Assembly (NCBI RefSeq): GCF_900105965.1
Contig: NZ_FNTV01000001.1
Span: 2,728,001 to 2,792,000 of the forward strand
DNA from: Arthrobacter alpinus
GTDB taxonomy: Bacteria; Actinomycetota; Actinomycetes; Actinomycetales; Micrococcaceae
Length of the DNA: 64,000 bases
Direction of reading: 5' to 3'
Of the stretch, positions 8,649 through 18,483 are shown one piece after another. The position numbers and the translations under genes were made by a program. The notes beneath the pieces are model-generated. The model made no database searches, was not told where the DNA came from, and saw only the letters and a program-made list of their open reading frames with translations. Each line of letters opens with the position of its first letter. The first letter of the stretch is position 1.

Positions 8649-9350
8649 TTGTGCCCCAATCGTTGACTCTAAGTAATTTGTCGTGAGTATACACTGAGTT
8701 GCGCCGACGTTAGTTGTTGATTTCTAGCCCCAGATTGTCCGCTAGAGCAGTGACTCGCACTTCACTTGGGTCCAAGTTTCTCTGTCCGCTGTTCTGTGCG
8801 AAGCTACGATGGAATGACCGTCGCGGCGACTGGACGGCTCAAAAACGAAATCTATCCCAAAGTTGCAGAGTTTGCCTCCTGCCAAGCATTGCCAGGCCCG
8901 AGGACAAGGAAGCTACACTACCGCCGGATATCCGCGACCACCTCACTGTGGACATCGAGCTGGGCCTTTTCCTCGCTCATCTACCTCTACTTGGCCGCCC
9001 CGACCATCGCAGCCGTCAAGCAGCACAACGGTGAAATCATCGGCCTCCCCATGAAGCACTTAGTTGGCAACACCCACGTCAGCTGCGGGCTGATCACCTT
9101 GGCCAAACCTGGCTGCCCGGTCGCCAAATATCTCGCCTCCTCAGCCATATCCGCCGCCATATCCCATACATCGCAAACTGCTGCTGACACGCCTACTGCC
9201 TCGAACGCCAATCTAGATTTGAGTTCACGTCCACTAGGCAGCGGCCAACGTAGGCGTTCCAGATCCCCAGCCGCCCTGGCATCATTATCGTTAGGCTGGG
9301 CTAGCTGGTAAAGACTTCTCATTACGTTTGGGAAAATAGCTCCCTACTCT
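8649..9350. other. no assignable gene
   Basis: A plus-strand frame at 8766-9311 (181 codons) and a minus-strand frame at 8987-9322 (111 codons) overlap each other. Neither has a clear ribosome site or recognisable sequence. The stretch may hold a decayed gene. It separates the CHAT cassette from the tRNA fragment. Confidence 0.4.
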
Positions 9351-9385
9351 CTTGGTCGTGGGTTCAATTCCCGCCCGGGGCACCA
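9351..9385 (+). other. 3' fragment of a tRNA gene (att-site remnant)
   Basis: The sequence ggtcgtgggttcaattcc followed by cgcccggggcacca has a T-arm (gtggg / ttcaatt / cccgc), an acceptor 3' strand ccggggc, discriminator A and encoded CCA. No matching 5' half (gccccgg...) is found upstream, so this is only a tRNA tail, the usual footprint of an integrase attachment site. It resembles tRNA-Lys tails, but the identity is not certain. The last 15 bases are repeated after the insertion element at 9719-9733. Confidence 0.65.
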
Positions 9386-9718
9386 TGTGATGTCTCGGGT
9401 CATAGTTCCCACTATGTCTCGAGACATCGTTCCCACCTCGTGTGGGAGCAATATTGGTTACACCTCGGTCTTCGGATCGGGGTGTTTCTTTTTTGCCGTC
9501 AGGCGTGTGGGGTGACGCCCAGGCAGCATGGAATCAGGCCCGCAATTGCTGGTGATACGGCCCTGGGTGACACCATGCTTGCCCATAACCTCTCCTTGCC
9601 ATGAGGCGCTGGTACTGGTTCACGGCGATTGCGTCTAATCGCCGATCGAAAATGGTGGGAACTATGTCTCGAGAAATCGGGGAAGTATCACCTGGGAACT
9701 ATGTCCTGAGATCACACA
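9386..9718. mobile_element. 333-bp transposase-less insertion element (MITE-like)
   Basis: The flanks are a perfect 15-bp direct repeat, ccgcccggggcacca (9371-9385 and 9719-9733), read as a target-site duplication. The termini are imperfect inverted repeats of 26 bp (21 matches by eye), beginning TGTG and ending in a shared CATAGTTCCCA. Each end has a second internal copy of the TCTCGAGACAT...TTCCCA motif, so the ends are doubled. No transposase frame fits inside. The TG-start and long duplication would suit an IS481-type element, but that family call is tentative. It splits the tRNA tail from its downstream sequence. Confidence 0.7.
9460..9494 (+). terminator. intrinsic terminator inside the small insertion element
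   Basis: A stem ACACC-CGGTC / GATCG-GGTGT with a ttcg loop is followed by ttcttttttg. It is probably the end of the lost transposase gene or of incoming transcription. Confidence 0.7.
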
Positions 9719-9741
9719 CCGCCCGGGGCACCAAAAAGTGG

Positions 9742-9774
9742 CTCTGACCTGCAGTTTCATTCCGCAGGCCAGAG
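9742..9774. terminator. hairpin downstream of the split tRNA tail
   Basis: ctctg-cctgc pairs with gcagg-cagag around a short loop. There is no T tract. It would lie just behind the tRNA tail if the insertion element were removed, so it may descend from a tRNA terminator. Confidence 0.45.
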
Positions 9775-9797
9775 GCGCTTAAGGCCAAAATCGGCCC

Positions 9798-9881
9798 AAC
9801 TCCCCCTTTACTCCCCCAATTCAGCAAAATTTTCTTCAGAAATCACTCCCCCTTTTCAGCAGGGTGAGCTCCCCCTTTTCA
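9798..9881. repeat. four direct CTCCCCC repeats, arm-site-like
   Basis: Copies of actcccccttt or actcccccaatt at about 9799, 9810, 9845 and 9869, the last two extended to ctcccccttttca. Short direct repeats a few hundred bases from a tRNA-tail core are what integrase arm sites look like, and these differ from the tggagagt sites of the resident integrase. Inference: remains of a second element's attachment site. Confidence 0.5.
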
Positions 9882-10489
9882 TCCGTACGTCGTCGTCTCC
9901 GACGCCCTTGACAGCCTATGCGCTCAAAGGCGGGAATATCATGCACCTTGTCTCTAGCCACCGCCGCCGCCAGACTCTGGGCTCGTCTGCTTCGCCCTCA
10001 AGATTCACCCAATCCGAACTGGGATTAGCATTTTCCTGCCCTTAGGTCCCTGTCGGTGTCATGACGCCGTCTGAATTCACTCCAGGCGCACCGATTCGTG
10101 ACGCAAACTGACCTCAGGTAGTAGCGCAAGATCAATGCAACTGTTCACTACGTGCGGCCAGCTCGATTTCCTGTCTCTGCCTCGCCCAAGGACCATACCC
10201 TGACCGCGAACTTAGAATCTGTTGATCCGTCTGGTCCCGCGCGAGGAAGCCAGAAAGTACGAAGGGGAGTTTGAGCCGGTCCCGCCGCGCCGTCTTGGAG
10301 ACCGCCTACGAAGCCGTAGGGTCGTTGTGGCAGGAACGCTCCGACTGGATCGACGTCGCCGACTCCACGCGAGAACGGGAGTTCGGGGCATGGAAAGGTG
10401 ACAGCACGAGTGTCATCTCTGCTTTCATCAATCCCCTAGTAACATCAGACAAGTCGCCCACCATACAACTGATAGAAGCAGGAAAATGC
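9882..10489. other. upstream region of the type I R-M operon
   Basis: No separate gene. The hsdM frame is open from a TTG at 10271, but the family's usual N-terminus begins at 10490, so 10271-10489 is treated as leader. No promoter is clear enough to call. Confidence 0.4.
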
Positions 10490-12223
10490 ATGAGTAATCT
10501 GGGTCCTTTCGTCTGGTCAATTGCTGACCAGCTCCGCGGGGTCTACAAGCCCCACCAGTACGGCAGCGTCGTCCTGCCGTTCACGATCTTGCGACGGCTG
10601 GACGCGATGATGGGCTCCAGCCGGGACAAGATGCGTACGCTGGCGACGAAGCACACGGGTGGGATTCTAGATGCGCAGATGCGCAAGGCCACGAGGTTGT
10701 CGTTCTACAACACGAGCCATTATGACTTCGCGCGCCTGTTGGAGGATCCAGACCAGTTGCGTGAGAACCTCATCGAGTACGTCACGAGCTTCTCGGCAAA
10801 CATCGATGTGTTCGAGCAGTTCGGGTTCGAACAGGTCGTCAACACACTCGATGAGAGCAACCGGCTATACCTTGTAGTGGAGAAATTCGCGGGTGTGAAC
10901 CTGCACCCCAAGGTGGTCTCCAACGCCGAGATGGGGGACCTGTACGAGCACCTCATCTACAAGTTCGCTGAGGCCTCGAACGAGGAAGCTGGCGAACACT
11001 ACACACCCCGCGATGCGATTCGCTTGCTCGTGGATCTACTGTTCGCCGAGGAGCAGGAATCCCTCATGGGCGACGGTGTCGTTCGCACTGTCTATGACCC
11101 GACAGCGGGTACCGGCGGTATGTTATCGGTCGCCGAGGAAAGGCTGCACGAGCGCAACCCGAACGCGAGGCTGACGCTGTACGGGCAGGAGATCAATGGC
11201 CAGTCGTACGCGATCTGCAAGTCCGACATGATCTCCAAGGGCCAGGACATCGGCAACATCCGTCGCGGCGACACCCTGATCGAGGACAAGTTCTACGGAC
11301 GCACCTTCGACTTCTGCCTGTCCAACCCGCCGTACGGCGTTGATTGGAAAGCCGCGGAGAGCCTCGTGAAAGAAGAGCACAGCACTGGCGTACTGGGTCG
11401 GTTCAAAGCGGGCCTTCCGCCTGTCAGCGACGGACAGATGCTCTTCCTCCAGCACCTCGTCAGCAAGATGCGACCGGCACACGAAGGCGGCGGCCGTGCT
11501 GGCATCGTCTTGAACGGGTCCCCTCTTTTCACTGGTGCCGCCGAGTCCGGGCCGAGCAAGATCCGCCAGTGGCTGTTGGAAGAAGACCTCGTGGACGCGA
11601 TCATTGCCCTCCCGTCGGACATGTTCTTCAACACCGGTATCGCAACCTACATTTGGGTACTCGACAACAAGAAACAAAAGGAACGCAAAGGCACAGTCCA
11701 GCTACTTGACGCTACAGGGATGTGGAAGAAGATGCGCAAGGGCATGGGCTCGAAGCGTCGTGAGATTCCTGGAAAGCGCCGTGACGAAGTCGTCTCGCTC
11801 TACGACGCCCACGAAGACAGCGAGAAGTCGAAGATCCTCTCCACGAACGAGTTCGGTTACTGGACGATCACCGTCCAACGGCCCTTGCTAGATGAGAACA
11901 AAGAGATTGAGCGCGACCAGAAAGGCAACCCCAAGCCCGACAGCAAGAAGCGCGACACGGAAAACGTGCCGTTCACCTACGGCGGCAACACCGCCGGAGC
12001 CAGCGGAAAAGACTCGACCATCGAGGCGTACTTCGCCGCCGAGGTGGCCCCGCATGTCCCTGATGCCTGGGTGGACCATAAGAAGACCAAGGTCGGCTAC
12101 GAGATCCCCTTCACGAGGATCTTCTACAAGTACGTCCCACCTCGCCCGCTCGAGGAGATCGACCGAGACCTCGAGGCGCGGATCGCAAAAATCCTCACCC
12201 TGCTCAAGGCGGTTGAGGCGTGA
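10490..12223 (+). CDS. hsdM: type I restriction-modification system, DNA methyltransferase subunit M
   Basis: A 577-aa N6-adenine methyltransferase that, with HsdS, modifies the recognition site and, with HsdR, forms the restriction complex. The start at the ATG for MSNLGPFVWSIADQLRGVYK matches the usual HsdM N-terminus. The longer frame from a TTG at 10271 adds 73 residues unlike the family. The N-terminal helical domain is followed by AdoMet motif I (DPTAGTGGM, about 203-211) and catalytic motif IV (NPPYG, about 279-283). It heads the operon hsdM-hsdS-hsdR, and its stop overlaps the hsdS GTG by GTGA. All key motifs are intact. It is cargo of the tRNA-Thr element. Confidence 0.95.
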   Translation: MSNLGPFVWSIADQLRGVYKPHQYGSVVLPFTILRRLDAMMGSSRDKMRTLATKHTGGILDAQMRKATRLSFYNTSHYDFARLLEDPDQLRENLIEYVTSFSANIDVFEQFGFEQVVNTLDESNRLYLVVEKFAGVNLHPKVVSNAEMGDLYEHLIYKFAEASNEEAGEHYTPRDAIRLLVDLLFAEEQESLMGDGVVRTVYDPTAGTGGMLSVAEERLHERNPNARLTLYGQEINGQSYAICKSDMISKGQDIGNIRRGDTLIEDKFYGRTFDFCLSNPPYGVDWKAAESLVKEEHSTGVLGRFKAGLPPVSDGQMLFLQHLVSKMRPAHEGGGRAGIVLNGSPLFTGAAESGPSKIRQWLLEEDLVDAIIALPSDMFFNTGIATYIWVLDNKKQKERKGTVQLLDATGMWKKMRKGMGSKRREIPGKRRDEVVSLYDAHEDSEKSKILSTNEFGYWTITVQRPLLDENKEIERDQKGNPKPDSKKRDTENVPFTYGGNTAGASGKDSTIEAYFAAEVAPHVPDAWVDHKKTKVGYEIPFTRIFYKYVPPRPLEEIDRDLEARIAKILTLLKAVEA

Positions 12224-13425
12224 CAGTCGTGAGGTGGCCCGCGGTCACGGGCTTCGAGGAGATCGCATTCGGTCGCATCTTCGAGAAAATTGAGCGCCCA
12301 GCAGCAATTGGAGCACCAATGGTGACTGCATATACCGATGGTGAAGTCACACTTCGCTCGCGACGTGACAAAATCGGTTACCACGAAGCAGCCAACATGG
12401 ACGGTTACCAGGGCGTGGAACCTGGCGATTTTGCCGTCCATGGGCTTGACATCCTGCGTGGTTCCGTCGGCATTTCTGATTCCTCCGGGGCGATCACAAA
12501 AGTCTGCTCGATCTGTCGGCCGATAAAGCGCGTTGACCTTAGGTTCGTCGCACATGCGATTCGGGCCCAGGCACGCAGTGGATTCATACGTGCAATGGCC
12601 CGGGGAATTCGAGAAGGCGGCGCTGACTTCCGCCGCTGGGGAACTCTCGCTGAACTCCCGATTCCGTTCCCTCCCTTCTCCGAGCAACAGGCGATTGCTG
12701 ACTACCTCGACCGCGAGACTCAGCAGATCGACGAGCTAATTGCCGAGCAGCATGGCCTCATCAATACACTGCGGGAACGCCGAGAGGCCGTGGTCGACTC
12801 TGTATTCGGCGTTCACGACGCGAATAGTCGTATGTACGCCGCATGTATCGATGTGGTGGACTGTCCCCACACGACACCGGAGGTCGAAGTAGATGGCGGG
12901 TATGAAGCCGTTCGTACCGCTTCAGTGCGAAGCGGAAGATTCAAGGCGGGCCAAGGGATTCGAGTATCAGAATCCACGTGGAGCGACCGAAACGCTGCGG
13001 GTGCACCACAGATGGGCGATGTACTGTTTACTCGCGAAGCTCCCGCAGGCGAAGCCTGCATGGTTCCGGAGACGAACGTCTGCCTCGGGCAACGGATGGT
13101 GCTACTCCGCGTGGACCATTCGCGGGTAGAAGGTCGGTTCCTAATGTGGCAGATCTACGGACGGGTTGTGCAGGACTACTTCCGGACTCACTCGAACGGG
13201 TCGACGGTGAGCAATGTTCGGCTACCGATCCTTCGTGGTTTGCCTATTTGGTTGCCATCGCTTGACGAGCAGCGCAAGGTCGCCGCTTACCTCGATGACC
13301 AGACGTCCCTCATCGACGGGCTCATCGCGGAGTCCGAGGACCTGATCACACTCTCGCAGGAGCGGCGCGCGGCACTGATCACCGCAGCGGTGACGGGCCA
13401 GATCAAAGTAAGGACGGTGGTGTAA
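12220..13425 (+). CDS. hsdS: type I restriction-modification system, specificity subunit S
   Basis: A 401-aa specificity subunit that selects the bipartite DNA target for the HsdM/HsdR complex. It has the standard layout: target-recognition domain 1 (about 1-145), a conserved helix (FSEQQAIADYLDRETQQIDE and LRERREAVVDSVF, about 150-200), target-recognition domain 2 (about 205-345), and a second conserved helix (DEQRKVAAYLDDQTSLIDGL and QERRAALITAAVTGQI, about 348-397). The GTG start overlaps the hsdM stop, and its stop overlaps the hsdR start as TAATG. No frameshift or truncation is seen. The actual recognition sequence cannot be read from this. Confidence 0.93.
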   Translation: MTVVRWPAVTGFEEIAFGRIFEKIERPAAIGAPMVTAYTDGEVTLRSRRDKIGYHEAANMDGYQGVEPGDFAVHGLDILRGSVGISDSSGAITKVCSICRPIKRVDLRFVAHAIRAQARSGFIRAMARGIREGGADFRRWGTLAELPIPFPPFSEQQAIADYLDRETQQIDELIAEQHGLINTLRERREAVVDSVFGVHDANSRMYAACIDVVDCPHTTPEVEVDGGYEAVRTASVRSGRFKAGQGIRVSESTWSDRNAAGAPQMGDVLFTREAPAGEACMVPETNVCLGQRMVLLRVDHSRVEGRFLMWQIYGRVVQDYFRTHSNGSTVSNVRLPILRGLPIWLPSLDEQRKVAAYLDDQTSLIDGLIAESEDLITLSQERRAALITAAVTGQIKVRTVV

Positions 13426-16400
13426 TGGCGCAGCACAATGAGATCGAGTTCGAGCGCGAGCTGTGTGAGTACCTTGCAGCGAACGGCTGGTTGTACTCCG
13501 AGAACGATGATCTGTATGACGTTGAGCGTGCGCTCATCCCCGAGGACGTGTTCGCCTGGCTGCAGGAGACGCAGCAGGTAGCGTTCGATAGGTTCGTGAA
13601 ACTGGGTTCGCCGGATGAGGCAAAGCTCCGGCGGCTGCTGCTGGACCGTCTTGCGGCCAGCCTGGACAAGCAGATGACCGACCGCGAGGGTGCGCTCCGC
13701 ACTCTCCGCAAAGGCTTCAACGTGGCAGGCATGGGTGCCGGGTCAGCGAAGTTCGATATGATGCAGGCCCGACCTGAGACAGCGCTCAACCCAGCGACGC
13801 ATATCCGGTACGACGCGAACCGTCTACGCGTGATGCGCCAGGTGCACTACGGCGATGGCAACAAGTCAATCGACCTGGTGTTCTTCCTAAACGGCGTGCC
13901 GGTAGCGACCGCGGAGGTCAAGACCGAGAACACCCAGACTGTCGAGAACGCGAAGGCTCAGTACAAGGCCCGCTCGCTGGGTGAAAAGGGGAGGAAGCCC
14001 TACGCGCTGCTCGGTAACGGTACGCGTGCGCTGGTGCACTTCGCCTTGTCCGAGGACGAGGTCTGGATGACCACGAAGCTCGACCGGCTAAAGACCCGGT
14101 TCCTGCCGTTCAACCGTGGGACCGAAGACGGTGGTGCCGGCAATGCGCTGAACCCGCATGGACAGAGGACTGCGTACTTCTGGGAGCAGGTGTTGCAGCG
14201 CGACGCATGGCTCGCGATCCTGTCGCGGTTCATCTGGATTTCCGAGTCCCGCACCAAAGATCAGACGGGCCGTCAGAAGCGCTCCTACACGCTGATCTTC
14301 CCGCGCTTCCATCAGTGGGATGTCGTGGAGAAGCTCGAACGCGCTGTGACTGCACCGGATCCCGACCGCCGATTCCTCATCCAGCACTCGGCCGGGTCTG
14401 GCAAGACGAACTCGATCGCTTGGACCGCGCACCGCTTGGCCCGACTGCAAGTCGACAACCAAAAGCTGTTCGATTCGGTCATCGTCGTCACCGACCGAAA
14501 TGTGCTTGACGCGCAGCTGCAGGAAGCCATCCGGCAGATCGACACCGACAACCAGTCGATCGTCGCCACGATCGACGACAAGACCATCCGTGACTCCGGC
14601 ACCGGGTCTAAATCCGGCGCTCTTGCGCAAGCACTGGAGTCGGGCAAGCTGATCGTCGTCGTCACGATCCAGACTTTTCCGTTCATCCTCGACCAGCTAC
14701 AGAGCGCCGATGCGTTTGCGGGCAAGAAGTTCGCAGTTCTCGCCGATGAGGCGCACTCGTCCCAGTCGGGTCAGACCGCTGCGAGGCTAAAAAGCGTCTT
14801 GACCGCCGAGCAACAGGAAGAGCTCGCCGAGACCGGCGAGGTCGAAGTCGATGCCGAGCAGATGATGATTGATCGGTTGCTCGCCGGTGACATGAAGGCT
14901 AGGGCGAGCCACGAAGGTATCTCGTTCTTCGCGTTCACGGCGACGCCGAAGAAAAAGACACTTGAACTCTTCGGGCATAGTGATGGTGACGAGGCCGAAC
15001 CGAAGCCGTTCCACCTGTATTCGATGAAGCAGGCGATCGAAGAGGAGTTCATCCTCGATGTGCTGCGGGGGTACCGAACGTACAAGATGTACTTCGATCT
15101 CGCTGAGCGCATCGAAGGCGCTCTGGACACCGAAGTTGACGAATCGAAGGCGAAAAAGGCCGTCATGCAGTGGGTGCGGGTTAATCCGACCACGATTGCG
15201 CAGAAGGCGGCGATCATCGTCGAGCACTTCCGTGAGAACGTTGCCCATCTGCTCGACGGGTCCGCCAAGGCGATGGTTGTCTCACCGAGCCGGCTGGGCG
15301 CGGTCCGCTACAAGCGAGAGATCGACAGGTACATCAAGGCGCAAGGCCTAGACTACGGAACGCTCGTGGCGTTCTCCGGCACAGTCGAGGACGGATCAAC
15401 CAGTGCCGAGCTTGGTCTGGAGAATCTGACCGAGGCCACCATGAATGGTGCTGCGCGTGACCTTCGCCAGGCGTTCAAGAGTGACCAGTACAGGATCATG
15501 ATCGTCGCCAACAAGTTCCAGACGGGCTTCGACCAGCCTCTGCTCTCCGCGATGTATGTCGACAAGAAGCTCTCGGGCATCACTGCGGTGCAGACCCTCT
15601 CTCGGTTGAATCGCACCCACACGACGACGGTGGGGACAAAGAAGACCGCGATGACGACGCAGGTCGTGGACTTCGTGAACGACCCGGCCGACATCCAAGA
15701 GGCGTTCGAGCCTTACTACAATGTCGCTCGTATCGATGAGTCAACAGACCCGAACCTAATCTGGGACATCCTGTCTAGACTCGATGCCGCAGACATCTAC
15801 GAGGCTGAGGAGATCGAACAGGTCGCACACGCGTTCCTCCTCGAGGGCACGGGGAAGGGATCAAAAGTCAACGGAAAGATCGCCGCTGGCTTAGGGCCTG
15901 CAAAGAAGCGCTACAGAGAACGGTTGAAGCATGCCCGGCTGCGAGGGGACCGGATCGAGCTAAATGAGCTCGAACTGTTCCGCAAGAACGTGACCTCCTT
16001 CCTGAGCTTCTACGACTTCATCACACAAGTCGTCGATTACGAGGATCTCGACTTGGCGAAGAAGGCGATCTATCTGCGACTGCTCGCATCGAACCTGCAC
16101 GACGTCGAGGTGTCAGCGTCGATCGACCTCTCAGATGTCGAGCTGACCAGGTTGCAGCTCGTTGAAGAACAGCCCGTCGACATCGACATATCCGCGGGCG
16201 GCACGGTTACCGGTGCGTCAGCGGTCGCAAGTGCCGAGGCTCGGGATCCGAATATGGTCGCTCTGTTGGAGGTTGTGCGGGAGTTGTCAGCACTGATCGG
16301 AGAATCGGAACAGACGACCAGTGGCGCGGTGGCGACTATCATGTCGAAGCTCGGCGAAGACGAAACACTCGTGAAGCAGGCGCGCACGAACAGTGAGAGC

Positions 16401-16622
16401 CAGTTCGAGGAGAGCCCCGACCTTCATGCAGGAACCGATGACGCTGTCCTTGCGGCCGGTGATGTGCTGAGCCGCTTCAGCGAGGTTATTTTTGCCGGAA
16501 ACGAGGCCTCTGAACGAGCCCGGCATTTGATCGCACGGGCTTTTTACAGGACCCAAAACTCCGATTTGTCCGTCGTGAACGAAGTGGCAAGCTCAGCGGG
16601 CCATCGACGGCTTGTTGAATAG
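13425..16622 (+). CDS. hsdR: type I restriction-modification system, restriction subunit R
   Basis: A 1065-aa translocase-endonuclease that pumps DNA using ATP and cleaves away from the recognition site. The N-terminal PD-(D/E)XK nuclease has Asp near 150 (SIDLVFF) and the ExK pair Glu 164 / Lys 166 (TAEVKTE). The SF2 motor has Walker A (HSAGSGKT, about 320-328), the DEAH box (DEAHSSQSG, about 441-449) and late motifs (MIVANKFQTGFDQP; VQTLSRLNRTH). The C-terminal helical domain contacts HsdM. Its length is normal and all motifs look intact, so the system should be active. It is translationally coupled to hsdS. Confidence 0.95.
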   Translation: MAQHNEIEFERELCEYLAANGWLYSENDDLYDVERALIPEDVFAWLQETQQVAFDRFVKLGSPDEAKLRRLLLDRLAASLDKQMTDREGALRTLRKGFNVAGMGAGSAKFDMMQARPETALNPATHIRYDANRLRVMRQVHYGDGNKSIDLVFFLNGVPVATAEVKTENTQTVENAKAQYKARSLGEKGRKPYALLGNGTRALVHFALSEDEVWMTTKLDRLKTRFLPFNRGTEDGGAGNALNPHGQRTAYFWEQVLQRDAWLAILSRFIWISESRTKDQTGRQKRSYTLIFPRFHQWDVVEKLERAVTAPDPDRRFLIQHSAGSGKTNSIAWTAHRLARLQVDNQKLFDSVIVVTDRNVLDAQLQEAIRQIDTDNQSIVATIDDKTIRDSGTGSKSGALAQALESGKLIVVVTIQTFPFILDQLQSADAFAGKKFAVLADEAHSSQSGQTAARLKSVLTAEQQEELAETGEVEVDAEQMMIDRLLAGDMKARASHEGISFFAFTATPKKKTLELFGHSDGDEAEPKPFHLYSMKQAIEEEFILDVLRGYRTYKMYFDLAERIEGALDTEVDESKAKKAVMQWVRVNPTTIAQKAAIIVEHFRENVAHLLDGSAKAMVVSPSRLGAVRYKREIDRYIKAQGLDYGTLVAFSGTVEDGSTSAELGLENLTEATMNGAARDLRQAFKSDQYRIMIVANKFQTGFDQPLLSAMYVDKKLSGITAVQTLSRLNRTHTTTVGTKKTAMTTQVVDFVNDPADIQEAFEPYYNVARIDESTDPNLIWDILSRLDAADIYEAEEIEQVAHAFLLEGTGKGSKVNGKIAAGLGPAKKRYRERLKHARLRGDRIELNELELFRKNVTSFLSFYDFITQVVDYEDLDLAKKAIYLRLLASNLHDVEVSASIDLSDVELTRLQLVEEQPVDIDISAGGTVTGASAVASAEARDPNMVALLEVVRELSALIGESEQTTSGAVATIMSKLGEDETLVKQARTNSESQFEESPDLHAGTDDAVLAAGDVLSRFSEVIFAGNEASERARHLIARAFYRTQNSDLSVVNEVASSAGHRRLVE

Positions 16623-16781
16623 CGCCCTTATTGATCGCCAGAAAACGACACTGTTGTACAGAGCACTACCAGTCTAGGCAGGTCAAAATGGGCGAACGAT
16701 TCGGCTGACGAGTGCATGTCAGTACTGTCCGATATCGTGACGCGTGTAGAAGTTAACGACAAGAGGAAAGGGGAATGGACC

Positions 16782-16928
16782 ATGACCGATCTGGAATTCA
16801 TCAAGCAGATCGAAGCCGTGATCCAGGCAGAGGAGGACGCCAAGTCGAATGCAATGCGGTGTCCCTCAAGCGGTCAAGACGTTGGTCGGATAATCGAGAA
16901 TTTCATCAGCGACAAATGGAAGATTTAA
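16782..16928 (+). CDS. 48-aa small protein of unknown function
   Basis: It starts MTDLEFIKQIEAVIQAEEDA and ends FISDKWKI. A purine-rich ribosome site (gaggaaagggg) lies a few bases upstream of the ATG, which is the main support. It is acidic and probably helical. The stop TAA overlaps an ATG (TAATG) opening a 33-codon frame (MSDLRMLVVWWKHG...), which may be coupled but has nothing else to support it. It follows hsdR by about 160 bp on the same strand. No family is recognised. Confidence 0.5.
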   Translation: MTDLEFIKQIEAVIQAEEDAKSNAMRCPSSGQDVGRIIENFISDKWKI

Positions 16929-17340
16929 TGTCCGACCTGCGGATGCTGGTGGTCTGGTGGAAGCACGGTTCTGGCCGATCACGACCGCCGCAATTGACGA
17001 AATGTGTAAGAAATGACGCTTCGCGATAGCTAGATCAGAGCGCTTCCGATTCAACGTCCAATAACGACACTGCGGCTACGCCTAAGTCCTTGGCTAACGC
17101 ATCCACTGATCCAGCGTCAGATTCCGCTACGCGCGCTCGATCCCATCCAGATTGTCGACGCCTACCGGCCCTTCTACGGGTTGACTCACGGCATGATGGT
17201 GTCTATCGGTGAAGATACCCCATGGAAATAGTCTCCTTGAGGCCGCTTCACTTGAGGAGCTCTCATATGTTGGTGACGCGAATTACTTCCGGAACTTCGT
17301 GTGTCTCGTGTCTGGTTCAATCTGACACGCACATGAAATT
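16929..17340. other. intergenic stretch, nothing convincing
   Basis: Contains the possible 33-codon frame that starts at 16928 and otherwise no supported feature. It separates the R-M operon from the convergent DUF4238 gene. Confidence 0.4.
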
Positions 17341-18255
17341 TCAGAAGTTTTTCGCCATGGCTACCCTCAGCATCCGTTGCAGGTCCAGGTTGCCCGCCAT
17401 AGATTTACTGAGCAAGGGTTTGGAAGACTCCCATCCTGGAGCGTGTGCAACGAATTCTCTGGCTGCGTAGACGCTGTCCCGATTGAAAGCTTCTGCTTTG
17501 AGTGCCTTTTTTGTTGTTCCACGATGTAGGTAAACACCTAATGTCGGCGTAAGCGCCATGGTTACTCTCGCGCTTTCGTTTAGAGGCACCCCAATTCCAT
17601 GTTTTGCCCAATTCTTTTGTACTGGATGATATTTGTGCCGTTGTTCGACCCGGATTCCACTCTGAGCGGCGAAGGCGTCAGAGACCACTAAGCTTGGCTG
17701 TTTGAATCTCACCAAGTCCCATCTGAAGGCCATGAGCTCGCTTCCAAAGGGACTATATCTATCCTTGTAGTGAGAATCAGGATCTTTACTGGCCATCCAT
17801 GCGTCAAGGTGGGATCGTGTGGATGCCATCAAGAGACCAGTCTGAGTCTCTTCTCGGGTCAGTCCAATTGGCCCACCTTCCTGTTCGGCTTGTCTGGAAA
17901 TATAGCCGAACGTGAATCTGCTGCGAGCTGTCTGAAGGCCAGCAAACCACCGGAGAACGTGTCTGTGTTCCTCAGATAATTCGGAAGCTCCTGCTGGCGA
18001 TGCCAGCTCGGAAATTACCAAAGCGGCTTTGGCTTCCAGTCCGCTCATCATCGATTCGAGGGTGGTACGATCTTTACCCCCGTCAAAGCTTGGACCGTAG
18101 AGGGTATGTCCATCATTCCGGTGGCCTGTCTTCAGTACCACGGCTGGAAAGCTCCCACTTTGATCGAGCCGATGGACGACCAATTGCTCTTTGGCATCGG
18201 CAAAATTTCGCAATAGAAACTGCGGGACGTAGTGGTGCTTGACTGGGGCTTTCAC
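17341..18255 (-). CDS. DUF4238 domain protein
   Basis: A 304-aa protein with the DUF4238 hallmark KHHYVPQFLLRNFA at residues 6-19, followed by the usual long helical region (SEEHRHVLRWFAGLQTARS near 118) and a basic C-terminus. The start is placed at the GTG (18253-18255) for VKAPVKHHYVPQ because aaggag lies at the right distance before it; a longer frame to 18312 lacks such support. DUF4238 proteins are often seen singly in mobile islands near restriction systems and are suspected to act in defence, but their activity is not established to my knowledge. It is convergent with the R-M operon. Nothing looks broken. Confidence 0.85.
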   Translation of the reverse strand: MKAPVKHHYVPQFLLRNFADAKEQLVVHRLDQSGSFPAVVLKTGHRNDGHTLYGPSFDGGKDRTTLESMMSGLEAKAALVISELASPAGASELSEEHRHVLRWFAGLQTARSRFTFGYISRQAEQEGGPIGLTREETQTGLLMASTRSHLDAWMASKDPDSHYKDRYSPFGSELMAFRWDLVRFKQPSLVVSDAFAAQSGIRVEQRHKYHPVQKNWAKHGIGVPLNESARVTMALTPTLGVYLHRGTTKKALKAEAFNRDSVYAAREFVAHAPGWESSKPLLSKSMAGNLDLQRMLRVAMAKNF

Positions 18256-18483
18256 ATTTCTCCTTCTTTGAGATAACCATTGCTCAAGTCCGCACCAAGT
18301 CGGTGTAACCATGGACCAATATTCGCCTACTCGCCTGGGCTATCAATCCAAGTAACCGGCGCCTGCGGTATTCGTCAAGTATTCAATATTCGCCGCCATG
18401 AGATTCTGGCTGCACCTCTGAAAGAAACTTCGAATGAGGAGCTAGGCCATTCAATCGCCGCCAAAGTGAAATGATTTGCGGCC

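Noticed and set aside
8766..9311. 181-codon plus-strand frame
   Set aside because: No ribosome site or recognisable sequence, and a competing frame exists on the other strand; kept only as an unassigned stretch.
10271..10489. 73-residue N-terminal extension of HsdM from a TTG
   Set aside because: HsdM proteins normally begin at the sequence encoded from 10490; the extension has no family match that I recognise.
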